Positions 46,259-56,466 of a stretch of DNA of 64,000 bases are shown in pieces. The stretch is from contig NC_018645.1 in assembly GCF_000307105.1 (NCBI RefSeq), forward strand, positions 283,001-347,000, read 5' to 3'. The translations under genes and the position numbers were made by a program. The DNA is from Desulfobacula toluolica Tol2. Lineage in GTDB: Bacteria; Desulfobacterota; Desulfobacteria; Desulfobacterales; Desulfobacteraceae. Position 1 is the stretch's first letter. Every line of letters begins with the position of its first letter. The notes beneath the pieces are model-generated. The model did not search any database. It was given only the letters and a program-made list of their open reading frames with translations, and had not been told where the DNA came from.

Positions 46259-47653
46259 ATGCCAAAAATTTTGATCATTGATGACGACTACATAATCTGC
46301 AAAACTCTTGTTAAAAAATTTACAAGATTAAATCATGAGGCACATTATTCTCTAAACTTGAAACAAGGCCTTGAAAAATTATTTTCAGATCAGTTTGATA
46401 TAGTTTTTCTTGATGTAATCCTTCCTGACGGAAACGGACTGGAAGCCATCGAGATAATAAAGGATCATCCTTTTACCCCTGAGATAATTATCATGACCGG
46501 CGATGGCAATTCAGAAGGTGTAGAACTTGCAATAAAATCAAAGGTATGGGATTATATTCAGAAAAATGGCTCTCATAAAGAATTTCAATTTTCACTGAAC
46601 CGGGCATTAGAATACAGGCATCAAAAACAATCCGAAATCCAAAGAAAACCGATTAAAAGGGAGGCTATTATTGGGAACAGCAGGCAGATTAAAATTTGTC
46701 TTGAAACGACTTCAAAAGCCTCCAACAATGATGTTCCGATATTGATTACAGGTGAAACAGGCACTGGAAAAGAACTCTTTGCCAAAGCCATTCATAAAAA
46801 CAGTGTGCGACAGCAAAATAATTTTATTGTTGTGGACTGTGCAGCATTACCCGAACATCTGGTTGAAAGTTTTCTTTTTGGCCATTCAAAAGGTGCCTTT
46901 ACCAGTGCGGATTCGGATAAAGTGGGATTGATAAAATTGGCGGATGGAGGCACCCTTTTTCTTGATGAGGTGGGAGAGCTTCCCCTGGTTCTGCAAAAAA
47001 AGTTTTTAAGGGCGCTTCAGGAAAAAAAATTCCGGCCTGTGGGAAGCAAGAAAGAGATCTCAAGCAATTTCAGACTTGTCTCCGCAACTCACCGTAATCT
47101 AAGGGCAATGGTAAAAAAAAGACGGTTCAGGGAAGATTTTTATTTTAGAATTGCTTCCATAAAAATGGAAATTCCCCCTTTACGCGATCGTAAATCAGAT
47201 ATTGCTTTATTGCTGACACACCACATGAACCGAAAAGAAAAAATTGATGGATACCTACATAACGTATCCGATGAATTCGTCGACAATCTTCTTGGGTATG
47301 ACTGGCCCGGAAATGTAAGGGAATTGCTTAACACAATAGATTATGCATGCAGTGATGCTTTTCAGGAATCAATACTTTTCTCCAAGCATCTTCCGGATCA
47401 TATTCGTGCATTTAATATCAAAAACAGAATAAAGAACCGTAAAGAATCCGAATCAACACCTTGTTCCAAAGAAAAGAGCGCACCTGTTGAACGCCTCAGG
47501 CTCAAAGAGTATATGGAAAAAATGAAGCAGCAGTATGTAACAGATCTGATGTCCCATACCCGAGGTGATATAAAAACCGCCTGCCGCTTATCCGGTCTTT
47601 CCAGGGGCCATCTTTACGCCCTTTTAAAAAAATATAACATCAGCGGTTTGTAA
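46259..47653 (+). CDS. NtrC-family sigma-54-dependent response regulator
   Basis: A 464-residue activator: receiver (1-118, phospho-acceptor D53 in IVFLDVILPDGNGLE), AAA+ domain (about 138-370) with GETGTGKELFAKAIH, FGHSKGAFTSADSD, DGGTLFLDEVGELPL, and a Fis-type HTH at the C terminus (GDIKTACRLSGLSRGHLYALLKKYNI). The sigma-54 contact loop reads GAFTSA rather than GAFTGA; the key FT is preserved. In the receiver, the conserved switch Lys-Pro is replaced by KNG. It lies just upstream of tandem candidate sites and a perfect sigma-54 promoter. Confidence 0.94.
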   Translation: MPKILIIDDDYIICKTLVKKFTRLNHEAHYSLNLKQGLEKLFSDQFDIVFLDVILPDGNGLEAIEIIKDHPFTPEIIIMTGDGNSEGVELAIKSKVWDYIQKNGSHKEFQFSLNRALEYRHQKQSEIQRKPIKREAIIGNSRQIKICLETTSKASNNDVPILITGETGTGKELFAKAIHKNSVRQQNNFIVVDCAALPEHLVESFLFGHSKGAFTSADSDKVGLIKLADGGTLFLDEVGELPLVLQKKFLRALQEKKFRPVGSKKEISSNFRLVSATHRNLRAMVKKRRFREDFYFRIASIKMEIPPLRDRKSDIALLLTHHMNRKEKIDGYLHNVSDEFVDNLLGYDWPGNVRELLNTIDYACSDAFQESILFSKHLPDHIRAFNIKNRIKNRKESESTPCSKEKSAPVERLRLKEYMEKMKQQYVTDLMSHTRGDIKTACRLSGLSRGHLYALLKKYNISGL

Positions 47654-47657
47654 AAAC

Positions 47658-47690
47658 GTCATATTTTTCTGACTGTCATATTTTTCTGAC
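47658..47690. promoter_or_regulatory. Tandem candidate activator sites
   Basis: GTCATATTTTTCTGAC occurs twice, identical, at 47658-47673 and 47675-47690. Each has GTCA and TGAC half-sites. They sit 158-190 bp before the -24 element, a typical enhancer distance, right after the activator gene. Confidence 0.6.
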
Positions 47691-47847
47691 AAAAAACTTG
47701 AACACCCTTGTTTTTAAAAGAAAAACGTTAGAATTCAACATGAAAACAAAGATGTTTTATTAAGAATGATCAGATTTCCATGACAAAATAATAAAAGCTT
47801 ATCTCTTGTAACTGTCTATAATATAATGATTTTATCTTTCATCCTCC

Positions 47848-47864
47848 TTGGCACCCAATTTGCG
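47848..47864 (+). promoter_or_regulatory. Sigma-54 promoter
   Basis: TTGGCAC (47848-47854), five bases, TTGC (47860-47863): full -24/-12 match, about 50 bp before the next start codon, driving the small protein and chemoreceptor genes. Confidence 0.88.
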
Positions 47865-47914
47865 TATTAGATATTTAAAAGGCAAATCCTTTAATTATTG
47901 TAAAAGGAGAAATG

Positions 47915-48307
47915 ATGAACCTTATACTATTCATCCATCAAGCTGCGTTTAAAAAAGGTGTAATCCTTGAAAATATCATTGATGGCTATTTTGACGGGAC
48001 CAAACGCCAGACTCTCCGGACTGTTAATGCGCTCAAAGAAAAATTGAAAAAAGGTGCCGGCTTTACTAAAAACGAAATATTTATATTGCTTGTTGATTCC
48101 AGGAGCAGATTAAATGAATTGACCTCGCTGATTGATTTGCTGGAAGGCAAACGCATTATCCTGATCCTTCCCGACGAATCAAAAACCACCCTTTCCATAG
48201 CATCCAAGTTTTTTCCAAGATTTTTTACCTTTGTCAGTGAAACCTATAATGATCTTTGTGACGTATTACACAAAATGACCAAGCAAGCAAACATAAATAC
48301 AAATTAA
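47915..48307 (+). CDS. Small hypothetical signalling-associated protein
   Basis: A 130-residue soluble protein I do not recognise. The pattern of alternating hydrophobic strands and helices (NLILFIHQAAF, NEIFILLVDSRSRLNELTSLIDLLEGKRIILILPDE, FPRFFTFVSETYNDL) suggests a Rossmann-like or degenerate receiver fold without a phospho-acceptor Asp motif. ATG 47915 is preferred over 47912 because AAGGAG is 5 bases before it. It lies directly after the sigma-54 promoter and 18 bp before the chemoreceptor gene, implying a role in the same pathway. Confidence 0.75.
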   Translation: MNLILFIHQAAFKKGVILENIIDGYFDGTKRQTLRTVNALKEKLKKGAGFTKNEIFILLVDSRSRLNELTSLIDLLEGKRIILILPDESKTTLSIASKFFPRFFTFVSETYNDLCDVLHKMTKQANINTN

Positions 48308-48325
48308 TAAAATAAAGGAGGAATC

Positions 48326-50329
48326 ATGTTTGAAAAATTTAATTTGAAAACCAGAATGCTGCTTTCCATAGGTTCCGTAGCATTTCTTGCCTTTGTTGTT
48401 ACCATTACCGTTGTTGCTGTTAAGGCAACCAATATGGCAAAAACCGAAGCCATCGAAAAGGCTGAACAAATTGCCTACCGGTATAGCGGTGTGGTCAAGG
48501 CTGAACTGGAATTGGCCATGGATGCGGCAAGGACAACGGCACATCTTTTTGAAGGAATTAAAGAACATGTCGATTCTCCGGAAAGAAAAAATTTAAACGC
48601 AATGCTCACACAACTTCTTGAGCGCAACCCTGATTTTATAGGTGTCTGGACCTGTTGGGAACCCAATGCCCTGGATGGAAAGGACGCAGTATTTGCCGGC
48701 AAAGATGGCCATGACAACACAGGAAGATTCATCCCGTATTGGACCCGCAGTGCTGGCAAAACCGTTGTCGAACCTCTTATGGATTATGATCAGCCCGGGG
48801 CCGGGGATTATTATCTTTTGTCCCTGAAAACAGAAAAAGAGACAATTCTTGACCCCTATTATTATTCCATTGGCGGCAAGGATGTTCTCATCACCAGCCT
48901 TGTAGCTCCCATTAAATATAATGGCCGGGTGGTTGGTGTGGCTGGAATTGATATTGCTTTAGATTCATTCAATAAATTAGTTACTGATATCAAACAAAGT
49001 AAAGTTATATTTGAAACCGGTTATCTCAGTTTGATATCCAACAACAACACATATGTGGCCCACCCGGAGACTGAAAGAATCGGGCAGAATATTATCGTGA
49101 CGGATGCGTGGGCGAAACCGTTTATAGACGATATATCAGCGGGCAGACAATTTATTACCGACAGTTTTTCTGAAACATCCGGTTCACATGTGTGGAGAGT
49201 GGGTGTGCCCATTGTTATTGGCCATTCAACCACTCCCTGGGCAATTTTATTGAGTGCGCCCAAAGAAAAAATACTGGCAGCAGCTCACAGTATAATGTAC
49301 ACATCTGTTTTTATCGGCGTGATATCGTTGCTGATACTTATCGCGGTTGTTTTTTTTATTGCAAAGAGCATTGCTGATCCCATGACCAGGATTGTAGCCG
49401 GTTTGAACCAGGGAGCCAACCAGGTTTCATCCGCTGCCGGCCAGATATCTTATGCAAGTCAATCTCTGGCTGAAGGATCTTCCGAACAGGCTGCATCCAT
49501 AGAAGAGACATCTTCTTCAATGGAAGAAATGTCTTCTATGACAAAGAAAAATGCTGATAATGCAAGTCATGCCGACAACCTTATGAAAGAAGCGAATCAG
49601 GGGGTAAAAACAGCTAATGAATCAATGGATCAAGTCATCCTTTCCATGGAAGATATCTCAAAAGCCAGTGAAGAAACCTCTAAAATCATAAAAACCATAG
49701 ATGAAATAGCTTTCCAGACGAACCTCTTAGCGTTAAATGCAGCTGTTGAGGCGGCCCGGGCAGGAGAAGCAGGCGCAGGCTTTGCCGTGGTTGCGGATGA
49801 AGTTAGAAATCTTGCCATGAGAGCTGCAGAAGCTGCAAAAAATACAGCGGAACTCATTGAAGGCACGGTGAAAAAGGTAAACAAAGGGTCTGCACTTGTA
49901 TCAAAAACCAATGATGCCTTTGTTAAAGTCGCCAAAAGCTCAGGCAAAGTGGAAGAAATTGTTGCAGAAATTTCCGGAGCATCTTATGAACAGGCCAATG
50001 GTATTGAACAGGTAAATATAGCCATTACTGAAATGGACAAGGTTGTTCAGCAGAATGCAGCCAATGCTGAAGAGTCTGCCTCGGCATCTGAAGAGATGAA
50101 TGCCCAGGCCGAACAGCTTAAGGATTATGTTGGAGAACTTTTCATGCTGGTTACCGGTAAAAGAAACAAAAAAGGCCGCAATATTTCTTCTCCCTCTCTC
50201 GAAGCTATGTCTTCAAAATCAGCACTTATTGATGATTTGAAAAAAAAAATACCGACAAAAAAAACGATTGAAATCAAACCTGAGCAGGTCATTCCGTTTG
50301 ATGATGTCAAGGGGTTTGAAAATTTTTAA
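48326..50329 (+). CDS. Methyl-accepting chemotaxis protein with dCache sensor
   Basis: A 667-residue chemoreceptor. TM1 at about 12-34, periplasmic dCache domain (about 45-310, with [21 protein letters not shown] and [11 protein letters not shown]), TM2 at about 318-342, then a signalling domain with the hairpin tip [21 protein letters not shown]. The Cache features closely resemble those of the kinase at 40737, so both might sense the same type of ligand. No pentapeptide CheR-binding tail is evident. AAAGGAGG precedes the ATG. A terminator follows. Confidence 0.94.
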   Translation: MFEKFNLKTRMLLSIGSVAFLAFVVTITVVAVKATNMAKTEAIEKAEQIAYRYSGVVKAELELAMDAARTTAHLFEGIKEHVDSPERKNLNAMLTQLLERNPDFIGVWTCWEPNALDGKDAVFAGKDGHDNTGRFIPYWTRSAGKTVVEPLMDYDQPGAGDYYLLSLKTEKETILDPYYYSIGGKDVLITSLVAPIKYNGRVVGVAGIDIALDSFNKLVTDIKQSKVIFETGYLSLISNNNTYVAHPETERIGQNIIVTDAWAKPFIDDISAGRQFITDSFSETSGSHVWRVGVPIVIGHSTTPWAILLSAPKEKILAAAHSIMYTSVFIGVISLLILIAVVFFIAKSIADPMTRIVAGLNQGANQVSSAAGQISYASQSLAEGSSEQAASIEETSSSMEEMSSMTKKNADNASHADNLMKEANQGVKTANESMDQVILSMEDISKASEETSKIIKTIDEIAFQTNLLALNAAVEAARAGEAGAGFAVVADEVRNLAMRAAEAAKNTAELIEGTVKKVNKGSALVSKTNDAFVKVAKSSGKVEEIVAEISGASYEQANGIEQVNIAITEMDKVVQQNAANAEESASASEEMNAQAEQLKDYVGELFMLVTGKRNKKGRNISSPSLEAMSSKSALIDDLKKKIPTKKTIEIKPEQVIPFDDVKGFENF

Positions 50330-50347
50330 AATCGTATTTAAGACAGG

Positions 50348-50389
50348 GGGTACAGGGCTATAAGTTTTATGCCCTGTACCCGTTAGTTT
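50348..50389 (+). terminator. Terminator after the chemoreceptor gene
   Basis: GGGTACAGGGC pairs perfectly with GCCCTGTACCC around 12 bases, followed by GTTAGTTTT. Confidence 0.75.
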
Positions 50390-50457
50390 TATATGAGTTC
50401 ATTATACTATCAAACCGGTCATTGAGTTCTGTCGTCTGTTTGATATTATTTTTTAAC

Positions 50458-50571
50458 GATATCCCGTGGGACGATATTGCCTTTGAAGTAATCAAACAGA
50501 CCCTGGAACATTATTTCCATGACAGAAAAAAAAGGATTTTCTCCTTTAAAATTTTTGATCTTCGCTGATTT
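50458..50571 (+). pseudogene. Duplicated 3' end of the NUDIX gene
   Basis: This stretch aligns without gaps to 40581-40694, with 107 of 114 bases identical. It still encodes the last 36 residues of the NUDIX protein in frame with its stop (DIPWDDIAFEVIKQTLEHYF ...), but no upstream coding part or start. It brackets the signalling block at 40.7-50.4 kb together with the intact gene. Confidence 0.85.
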
Positions 50572-50917
50572 AAAAAACTCTGTTTATCGAGTGATGCTGA
50601 CGTGCAAAATTATTGCAAGCGTTTAATTTATTTTCATATTTACTTGACAAAAAGCCTGTTTTTGTTTTACTTTTAAAACCAATTGCTAATATAAAATATT
50701 CACGAAAAAATACACAAGCACTATTACAATTCGGCGAACCAAAAAATGCAGATTTATTGATTGCTTTGATAAGGACTGCAGATTTAATTCATTCTGAACT
50801 TGAGGCGTTAAAAGGTTTGATGACCGGTCTCAATCCGGGCAGTTTTATATGGATTAAATTTTGGGTCCTGAGCGCATGATTTGAAACCGTATTAATCTGA
50901 AAAACGGAAAATTTCAT
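50572..50917. other. Intergenic region before the TonB receptor operon
   Basis: About 345 bp. An 88-codon frame from TTG 50613 to 50879 contains FGEPKNADLLIALIRTADLI, which looks protein-like but has no clear start or recognised family; it may be a fragment. No promoter is obvious. Confidence 0.4.
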
Positions 50918-52963
50918 ATGAATCGGACCAAGGAATTATCAAGATATTTTTGGGAAAAACTTAACTTCATTTTTTCAATAGTGTTCATAATGAATTTTTG
51001 TTTTTATTTTAATTATCTGTCAGCTTCTGAGCTTGATCTCATACACTTAAGTCTTGAGGAACTGATGAATATTAAAGTAACGTCTGTGAGTAAAAAAAGC
51101 CAGCATCTTTCAGAAAGTGCGGCCGCTATTTTCGTTATAACTGGTGACGATTTAAAACGTTCCGGGGTCACGAATATTCCGGATGCTTTACGAATGGTTC
51201 CCGGTGTTACGGTTGCCCGCATTGATTCAAATAAATGGGCTGTAAACGTCAGGGGATTTAACAGCCGGTTTGCTGCGCAATTACTGGTACTCATTGATGG
51301 TCGAAGCGTTTATACGCCGACATATTCAGGTGTTTACTGGGAGGTCAATGATATTTTATTGGAAGATGTGGACCGCATTGAGGTGATTCGCGGACCCGGG
51401 GCTACTCTCTGGGGTGCCAATGCCGTGAACGGTGTCATCAACATTATCACCAAGCACACAAAGGAGACCCACGGGGGACTTGTAAGTGCCGGCAAAGGTA
51501 ATGTGGAAAAAAACATGGCCTCTGCCAGGTATGGCAATTGTTTTGGAGAAGATTCCCATTGGAGGATCTATACAAAACACCAAGAACGGGATGAATTCAA
51601 ATATCTGACAGGAGGCAATGCCGATGACAACTGGAAAATCACACAATTTGGTTTCAGGATGGATTCAGCCCTTACCCCCAAGGACAATCTTACCGTTCAA
51701 GGTGATATCTACGAGGGCGATATCAATCAGGCGCTTAACCTGGTCGACAAGAAAAACTTTCCATACATGGGTGTGTTTCCAGTTGAAACTTCCGTGTCTG
51801 GAAAAAATTTCCTGACCCGATGGCAGCACACGTTATCCTCAAGATCAGATTTTTCCCTGCAGGTATACTATGACACCACCAAACGCATTGAAGACATTAT
51901 CGACGAAAAACGGGACAATTTTGATATGGATTTTCAACACCACTTTGCTGCTGGAACCCGTCATGACATCGTATGGGGTGTAAGATACCGATATACTGAT
52001 GACAACTATGCCAATTCAATCATTTCTGACATAGACCCGACCAGCCGACAGGACCATCTTTACAGTGCCTTTGTCCAGGATGAAATATCTTTTTTACGGG
52101 ACCGGGTACACCTGACCATTGGTTCAAAATTTGAACATAATGATTACAGCGGTTACGAGGTGCAGCCCAGTGCCAGACTAATGTGGGCAGCAAATTCCAG
52201 GCACAAAATCTGGGGAGCCGTTTCCAAAGCCGTTCGAACCCCCTCCAGGGCGGAATTCGATGGCAAATTGTCCTATGTTGCCACACCTGTTTCAGTTGCA
52301 TTTCCTCCGTCTTTTGTTCCGAAAGTTGTTCCTTTGGTGATTGATATGAAGGGAAATGAACATTTTGACGCTGAAGAATTGATGGCCTATGAAATGGGTT
52401 ACCGCTTCATACCAACCCACAAATTTTCAGTGGATCTGACCTTTTTCTATAATGATTATGAGAACCTCAGAATGTTTGAAAACGGGGAGACTGTTTCTAC
52501 AGGAACAGCCATTATCATGGAAAGTAACCTTGTAAACGGTTACAGCGAAACCTCCTATGGCGGGGAAGTCGCAATAATTCTCAAGCCTTCTGATTTTTTT
52601 AAATGCAACCTTGCTTACAGTTTTATTAATACCGATAATAACGGGATTTGGGGATTCCCCCGGCACCAGGTATCTGCCCGGGGACAGTTTAATCTTACCA
52701 AAACCCTTGAACTGGATGCCTGGCTCCGATATGTGGATGACACATCTGCCTCTTATGTTTTTACGGACAACTTTCAGTATGATATTGATGATTATCTGAC
52801 AATGGATTTAAGACTGGGGTGGAAAATCACCCCGCAAATTGAACTGTCCCTGGTTGGTCAAAATCTGCTGGATAAAACCCATATGGAATTTGTACAGGAA
52901 GCCTTTAGCCGGGCCACTGAGGTGGAACGCAGTTTTTATGGTAAATTGACCTATCAATTTTAG
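50918..52963 (+). CDS. TonB-dependent outer-membrane receptor
   Basis: A 681-residue receptor with a hydrophobic N-terminal export segment (IVFIMNFCFYFNYLSA), a short leader LSLEELMNIKVTSVSKKSQ, plug domain (about 60-175: AIFVITGDDLKRSGVTNIPDALRMVPGV, VNVRGFNSRFAAQLLVLIDGRSVY, VIRGPGATLWGANAVNGVINIIT) and a 22-strand-type barrel ending in aromatic YQF. The LMNIKVTSVSKK phrase takes the position of the TonB box. It is followed by YfiR, a kinase and a GGDEF-EAL protein with very short gaps, so it probably works in signalling as well as, or instead of, uptake. Ligand unknown. Confidence 0.92.
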   Translation: MNRTKELSRYFWEKLNFIFSIVFIMNFCFYFNYLSASELDLIHLSLEELMNIKVTSVSKKSQHLSESAAAIFVITGDDLKRSGVTNIPDALRMVPGVTVARIDSNKWAVNVRGFNSRFAAQLLVLIDGRSVYTPTYSGVYWEVNDILLEDVDRIEVIRGPGATLWGANAVNGVINIITKHTKETHGGLVSAGKGNVEKNMASARYGNCFGEDSHWRIYTKHQERDEFKYLTGGNADDNWKITQFGFRMDSALTPKDNLTVQGDIYEGDINQALNLVDKKNFPYMGVFPVETSVSGKNFLTRWQHTLSSRSDFSLQVYYDTTKRIEDIIDEKRDNFDMDFQHHFAAGTRHDIVWGVRYRYTDDNYANSIISDIDPTSRQDHLYSAFVQDEISFLRDRVHLTIGSKFEHNDYSGYEVQPSARLMWAANSRHKIWGAVSKAVRTPSRAEFDGKLSYVATPVSVAFPPSFVPKVVPLVIDMKGNEHFDAEELMAYEMGYRFIPTHKFSVDLTFFYNDYENLRMFENGETVSTGTAIIMESNLVNGYSETSYGGEVAIILKPSDFFKCNLAYSFINTDNNGIWGFPRHQVSARGQFNLTKTLELDAWLRYVDDTSASYVFTDNFQYDIDDYLTMDLRLGWKITPQIELSLVGQNLLDKTHMEFVQEAFSRATEVERSFYGKLTYQF

Positions 52964-52972
52964 GAATTATCC

Positions 52973-53554
52973 ATGACACTTCTGCACAATTTTGTAATTT
53001 ATGTGATAAAAAAGATGATTATTTCTTTGATTGTTCTATTAATCATCTATGTTCATGCAGAGAAAACAGTCATGGCCGATGAAATAGACGAGTATGCCGT
53101 CAAAGCGGCATTTACATTTAATTTTATCAGTTTCATCCAGTGGCCTGAAACCTCATTTGCCGGCAATACTGCCCCCCCATACAGGATCGGCTTTATGGGA
53201 GACATCTTGGTTGCAAAACGGTTTAATGCTCTTAACAAAAAAAATAACGGGACAAGAACAATTCATGTTCGTCGTTTGTCCACGCCAGAAGACTGCCGTG
53301 AATGTGATATCGTTTTTATCAGCCGGGATATCGATCGCAAAATTTCAGAAAAACTCCTGTTAAAACTAAAGGGAAAGCCTGTTTTAACCATAGGAGAAAC
53401 AAAGGAATTTATAAAACTTGGCGGCGTGATAAATTTTTTTTCAAAAAATGACCGCCTGCAATTTGAAATCAACCCTGGCGCGGCAAAAAAACAGGGACTT
53501 AAACTGAGTTCCCGTTTATTAAACCTTGCTGTTATTGTGGGAGAACAAAAATGA
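52973..53554 (+). CDS. YfiR-family periplasmic protein (DUF4154)
   Basis: A 193-residue secreted protein with hydrophobic signal ([21 protein letters not shown]) and the DUF4154 pattern: [59 protein letters not shown] and [23 protein letters not shown]. YfiR family members bind the periplasmic CHASE8 domain of partner proteins and hold them inactive. The two cysteines of CREC might be redox-active, as in Pseudomonas YfiR (inference). It overlaps the kinase by ATGA. Start could alternatively be the second Met at residue 15. Confidence 0.9.
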   Translation: MTLLHNFVIYVIKKMIISLIVLLIIYVHAEKTVMADEIDEYAVKAAFTFNFISFIQWPETSFAGNTAPPYRIGFMGDILVAKRFNALNKKNNGTRTIHVRRLSTPEDCRECDIVFISRDIDRKISEKLLLKLKGKPVLTIGETKEFIKLGGVINFFSKNDRLQFEINPGAAKKQGLKLSSRLLNLAVIVGEQK

Positions 53555-56466
53555 AAACCGGTTCAAAATTATCCATACAAAATTTTTCAATCCGGATCAA
53601 ACTCATATGCCTTCTGGGAGTTACAGCCTTACTGACATTATTCATGGTTTCTACAGCGCTGATTATTAATGAAAAATACAATACCAGGAAAACACTTGTC
53701 GGAGAACTGCAATCCATGGCGGATTTTGTTGCGTTGAACAGCGGCCCTGCACTGGTGTTTGATGATGAGCAGGCTGCTCTGGAAAATCTGGCCTCCCTGG
53801 CGGCCAAACCGGAAATTATTGTTGCAGTTTTGTATGATAAAACCGGAAGCATTTATAGCAAATACAGCCGGAAATCCATTGATGCAGAAACCATTATTTC
53901 TGAATTTAGAAAAGTTTATCCCAGTCCTAAAGACACTCTGAATCAATTAAAAGATCAGGGAATGCTGAGCTTTTTATTAAAGGATCATATCCATTTGATA
54001 CGACCGGTGATTGTGAAAGGAAGCTTTTTGGGAGGAATACATCTGATTGATAATATGCAGCAGGTCAAAAAACGGTTAAATGCCTATTATCTGGTCGTGG
54101 GCGGTATTGTCTTCATTACATTGATTGTAGTGTTGCTTTTATCTGCCAGAATGCAGTCTTTTATTACAGGGCCGATGTTTGAGGTTATTGATTCCATGCA
54201 CAAAGTATCGGAACAAAAAAATTACCAGGTTCGCGTCAAAAAACAACGCAAAGATGAATTCGGGTTATTGGTGGACCATTTCAATGAAATGATTGAAGAA
54301 ATTCAAGCCAGAGATGAAGAACTGAAAAAATACAGCCTGGGCCTTGAAAAAATGGTTGAACTGAGGACAGAAGATCTTTCTCAGGCAAAAAAAGATCTTG
54401 AAGCCATGGTAAAGAACCTTGAAAAAGCCAAAGAACAGGCAGAAGAAGTCAGCAGAATCAAATCTCAATTTCTGGCCAATATGAGCCATGAAATAAGAAC
54501 CCCCATGAATGGTGTTCTGGGAATGACAGAGCTTTTGCTTACCACAAGACTGTCTGAGAATCAGCATCGATATGCTGAAACTATCCAGAACTCCGGCGAA
54601 TCACTTTTGGAAATCATCAATGATATTCTTGATTTTTCTAAAATAGAAGCTGGAAAACTTGAACTGGAGATGATTGATTTTAATTTGGAGCAGCTGATTG
54701 AAGATGTTTCCCAGCTTCTTGCATCCCAGGCCCACAGTAAAAGATTGGAACTGGTTGTGGCGATTAAACGTGGAACCCGCATATATCTGAAGGGTGATCC
54801 CACAAGGCTCAGGCAGGTTCTGACAAATCTGATCGGGAATGCAATTAAGTTTACGGAAAAAGGGGAAATTGTTATAAAGGCCTCCACAACCAGGAAGGAT
54901 AATAACAGGGTCAATTTGCATCTCTCCATCAAGGATACAGGCGTGGGGATTAATCCTCAGGATCGCATAAGGCTTTTTAAAGCGTTTTCCCAGCTTGACG
55001 GTTCCACAACACGCAAATACGGAGGAACAGGGCTTGGACTGACAATTTCCAGGGAGCTTGTATCTTTAATGGGCGGGGTGTTAAAGTGTGACAGCAGTCC
55101 TGGCAGAGGAAGTGATTTTTTTTTCACATTGCCCATGAGAAAAAACCGTGAGAACCCTCAAAAAACAGGCTTGATAAATAACGATACATTAAAAGGACTG
55201 AAAGTCCTTATTATAGATGACAACCCCACCAATCTGGAAATACTTGAAGGACAGATTGCCTGTTTTTGTATGAAATTCGATTCCAGCCTCAGGGGAGCCG
55301 AAGGCTTGAAAAAGCTGCAAATTGCACAACAGGAAAATGTTCCATTTGATTTAGTCCTTCTGGACATGAATATGCCGGATATGGACGGTTTTGAGGTGAT
55401 CAGGAGAATAAAGGCCGCCCCGGATTTGAAAAAGCCCTCAATCATTATGCTCACGTCTGTATGGATAAGCGGCGAGGACCAAAAGGCAATGCATTCAGGC
55501 ATTAATGCGTATTTGACAAAACCGGTCAGACAATCGGATTTACAAAATTCGCTGTTAAAAGTCTTGAGTCAAACATTAAAGGGCGAACGGTTTCAGTCGG
55601 TCACCCGGCAAACTTCTGAAAAGGAAATAAAACCGTTCGATCTCCATATCCTTGTGGCAGAAGACAATTTGACAAACCAGGAAGTTACTATGGGAATGTT
55701 AAGAAAATTCGGCTGCCGGGTTAGTCTTGCCGTCAACGGCAGTCAAGCGGTTGAAATATTTTTGAAAGAATTGCCGGATCTTGTTTTAATGGATTGTCAA
55801 ATGCCTGAAATGGATGGTTATCAAGCTGCCGGAGAAATACGGAAGCATGAAAAAGCATTGAACATAAGAACACCCATCGTGGCATTGACAGCTCATGCAC
55901 TGGAAGGGGACAAAGAAAAATGCCTGGCTGCCGGCATGGACGATTATTTAAGCAAACCTTTTAAGTCGGAAATGTTGCAGTTTATTATTAACCGCTGGTC
56001 TGTTTCAGGCAAAGACCGGGAATTACACCGGGAAATCAACACAAAAAAACATGGTTCAGATATTCTTCATAAATGCCCGGAAAATAATAATTCCACTGAT
56101 AATACAAAATCTTCAACCGTGATTGATCCCAATGCAATTCAAATAATCAAGGATCTTCAGATGGAAGGAGAACCAAGCATTTTACCCCGCGTGATTAACA
56201 CATATATAGAAAGTACGGAATCCAAAATATCTGACCTGAAATGCAATATATCAAAAGTCACTGTCAAGGATTTGCAGATTTTAGCACACAATCTTAAATC
56301 ATCAAGTGCTAATATGGGAGCAATGCGGTTGTCTGAAATAAGCAAAGAACTTGAAATGAGTTGCCGGAACAATGCCATAGAGAATGCCCAGCCTTGTATT
56401 GATGAGATTGAGTCTGAATTTATTAAAGTCAAATCCGCTTTAGAGATGGAGATCAGGCGATTATGA
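53551..56466 (+). CDS. CHASE8 hybrid histidine kinase with two receivers and HPt
   Basis: A 971-residue hybrid kinase. TM1 (about 17-35), periplasmic CHASE8-type domain (about 38-165: [26 protein letters not shown]), TM2 (about 185-205), HAMP, coiled coil, HisKA with [16 protein letters not shown], HATPase ([28 protein letters not shown]), a first receiver ([15 protein letters not shown]), a second ([15 protein letters not shown]) and a C-terminal HPt with [13 protein letters not shown]. The CHASE8 domain is the known partner of YfiR, encoded by the preceding overlapping gene. It overlaps the next gene by ATGA. Confidence 0.94.
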   Translation: MKTGSKLSIQNFSIRIKLICLLGVTALLTLFMVSTALIINEKYNTRKTLVGELQSMADFVALNSGPALVFDDEQAALENLASLAAKPEIIVAVLYDKTGSIYSKYSRKSIDAETIISEFRKVYPSPKDTLNQLKDQGMLSFLLKDHIHLIRPVIVKGSFLGGIHLIDNMQQVKKRLNAYYLVVGGIVFITLIVVLLLSARMQSFITGPMFEVIDSMHKVSEQKNYQVRVKKQRKDEFGLLVDHFNEMIEEIQARDEELKKYSLGLEKMVELRTEDLSQAKKDLEAMVKNLEKAKEQAEEVSRIKSQFLANMSHEIRTPMNGVLGMTELLLTTRLSENQHRYAETIQNSGESLLEIINDILDFSKIEAGKLELEMIDFNLEQLIEDVSQLLASQAHSKRLELVVAIKRGTRIYLKGDPTRLRQVLTNLIGNAIKFTEKGEIVIKASTTRKDNNRVNLHLSIKDTGVGINPQDRIRLFKAFSQLDGSTTRKYGGTGLGLTISRELVSLMGGVLKCDSSPGRGSDFFFTLPMRKNRENPQKTGLINNDTLKGLKVLIIDDNPTNLEILEGQIACFCMKFDSSLRGAEGLKKLQIAQQENVPFDLVLLDMNMPDMDGFEVIRRIKAAPDLKKPSIIMLTSVWISGEDQKAMHSGINAYLTKPVRQSDLQNSLLKVLSQTLKGERFQSVTRQTSEKEIKPFDLHILVAEDNLTNQEVTMGMLRKFGCRVSLAVNGSQAVEIFLKELPDLVLMDCQMPEMDGYQAAGEIRKHEKALNIRTPIVALTAHALEGDKEKCLAAGMDDYLSKPFKSEMLQFIINRWSVSGKDRELHREINTKKHGSDILHKCPENNNSTDNTKSSTVIDPNAIQIIKDLQMEGEPSILPRVINTYIESTESKISDLKCNISKVTVKDLQILAHNLKSSSANMGAMRLSEISKELEMSCRNNAIENAQPCIDEIESEFIKVKSALEMEIRRL

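Noticed and set aside
40695-50457. Classical integrative element in the NUDIX-bracketed block
   Set aside because: No integrase, excisionase or plasmid/phage gene is present; only the repeat pair supports integration, so it is reported as an observation and not as an element.
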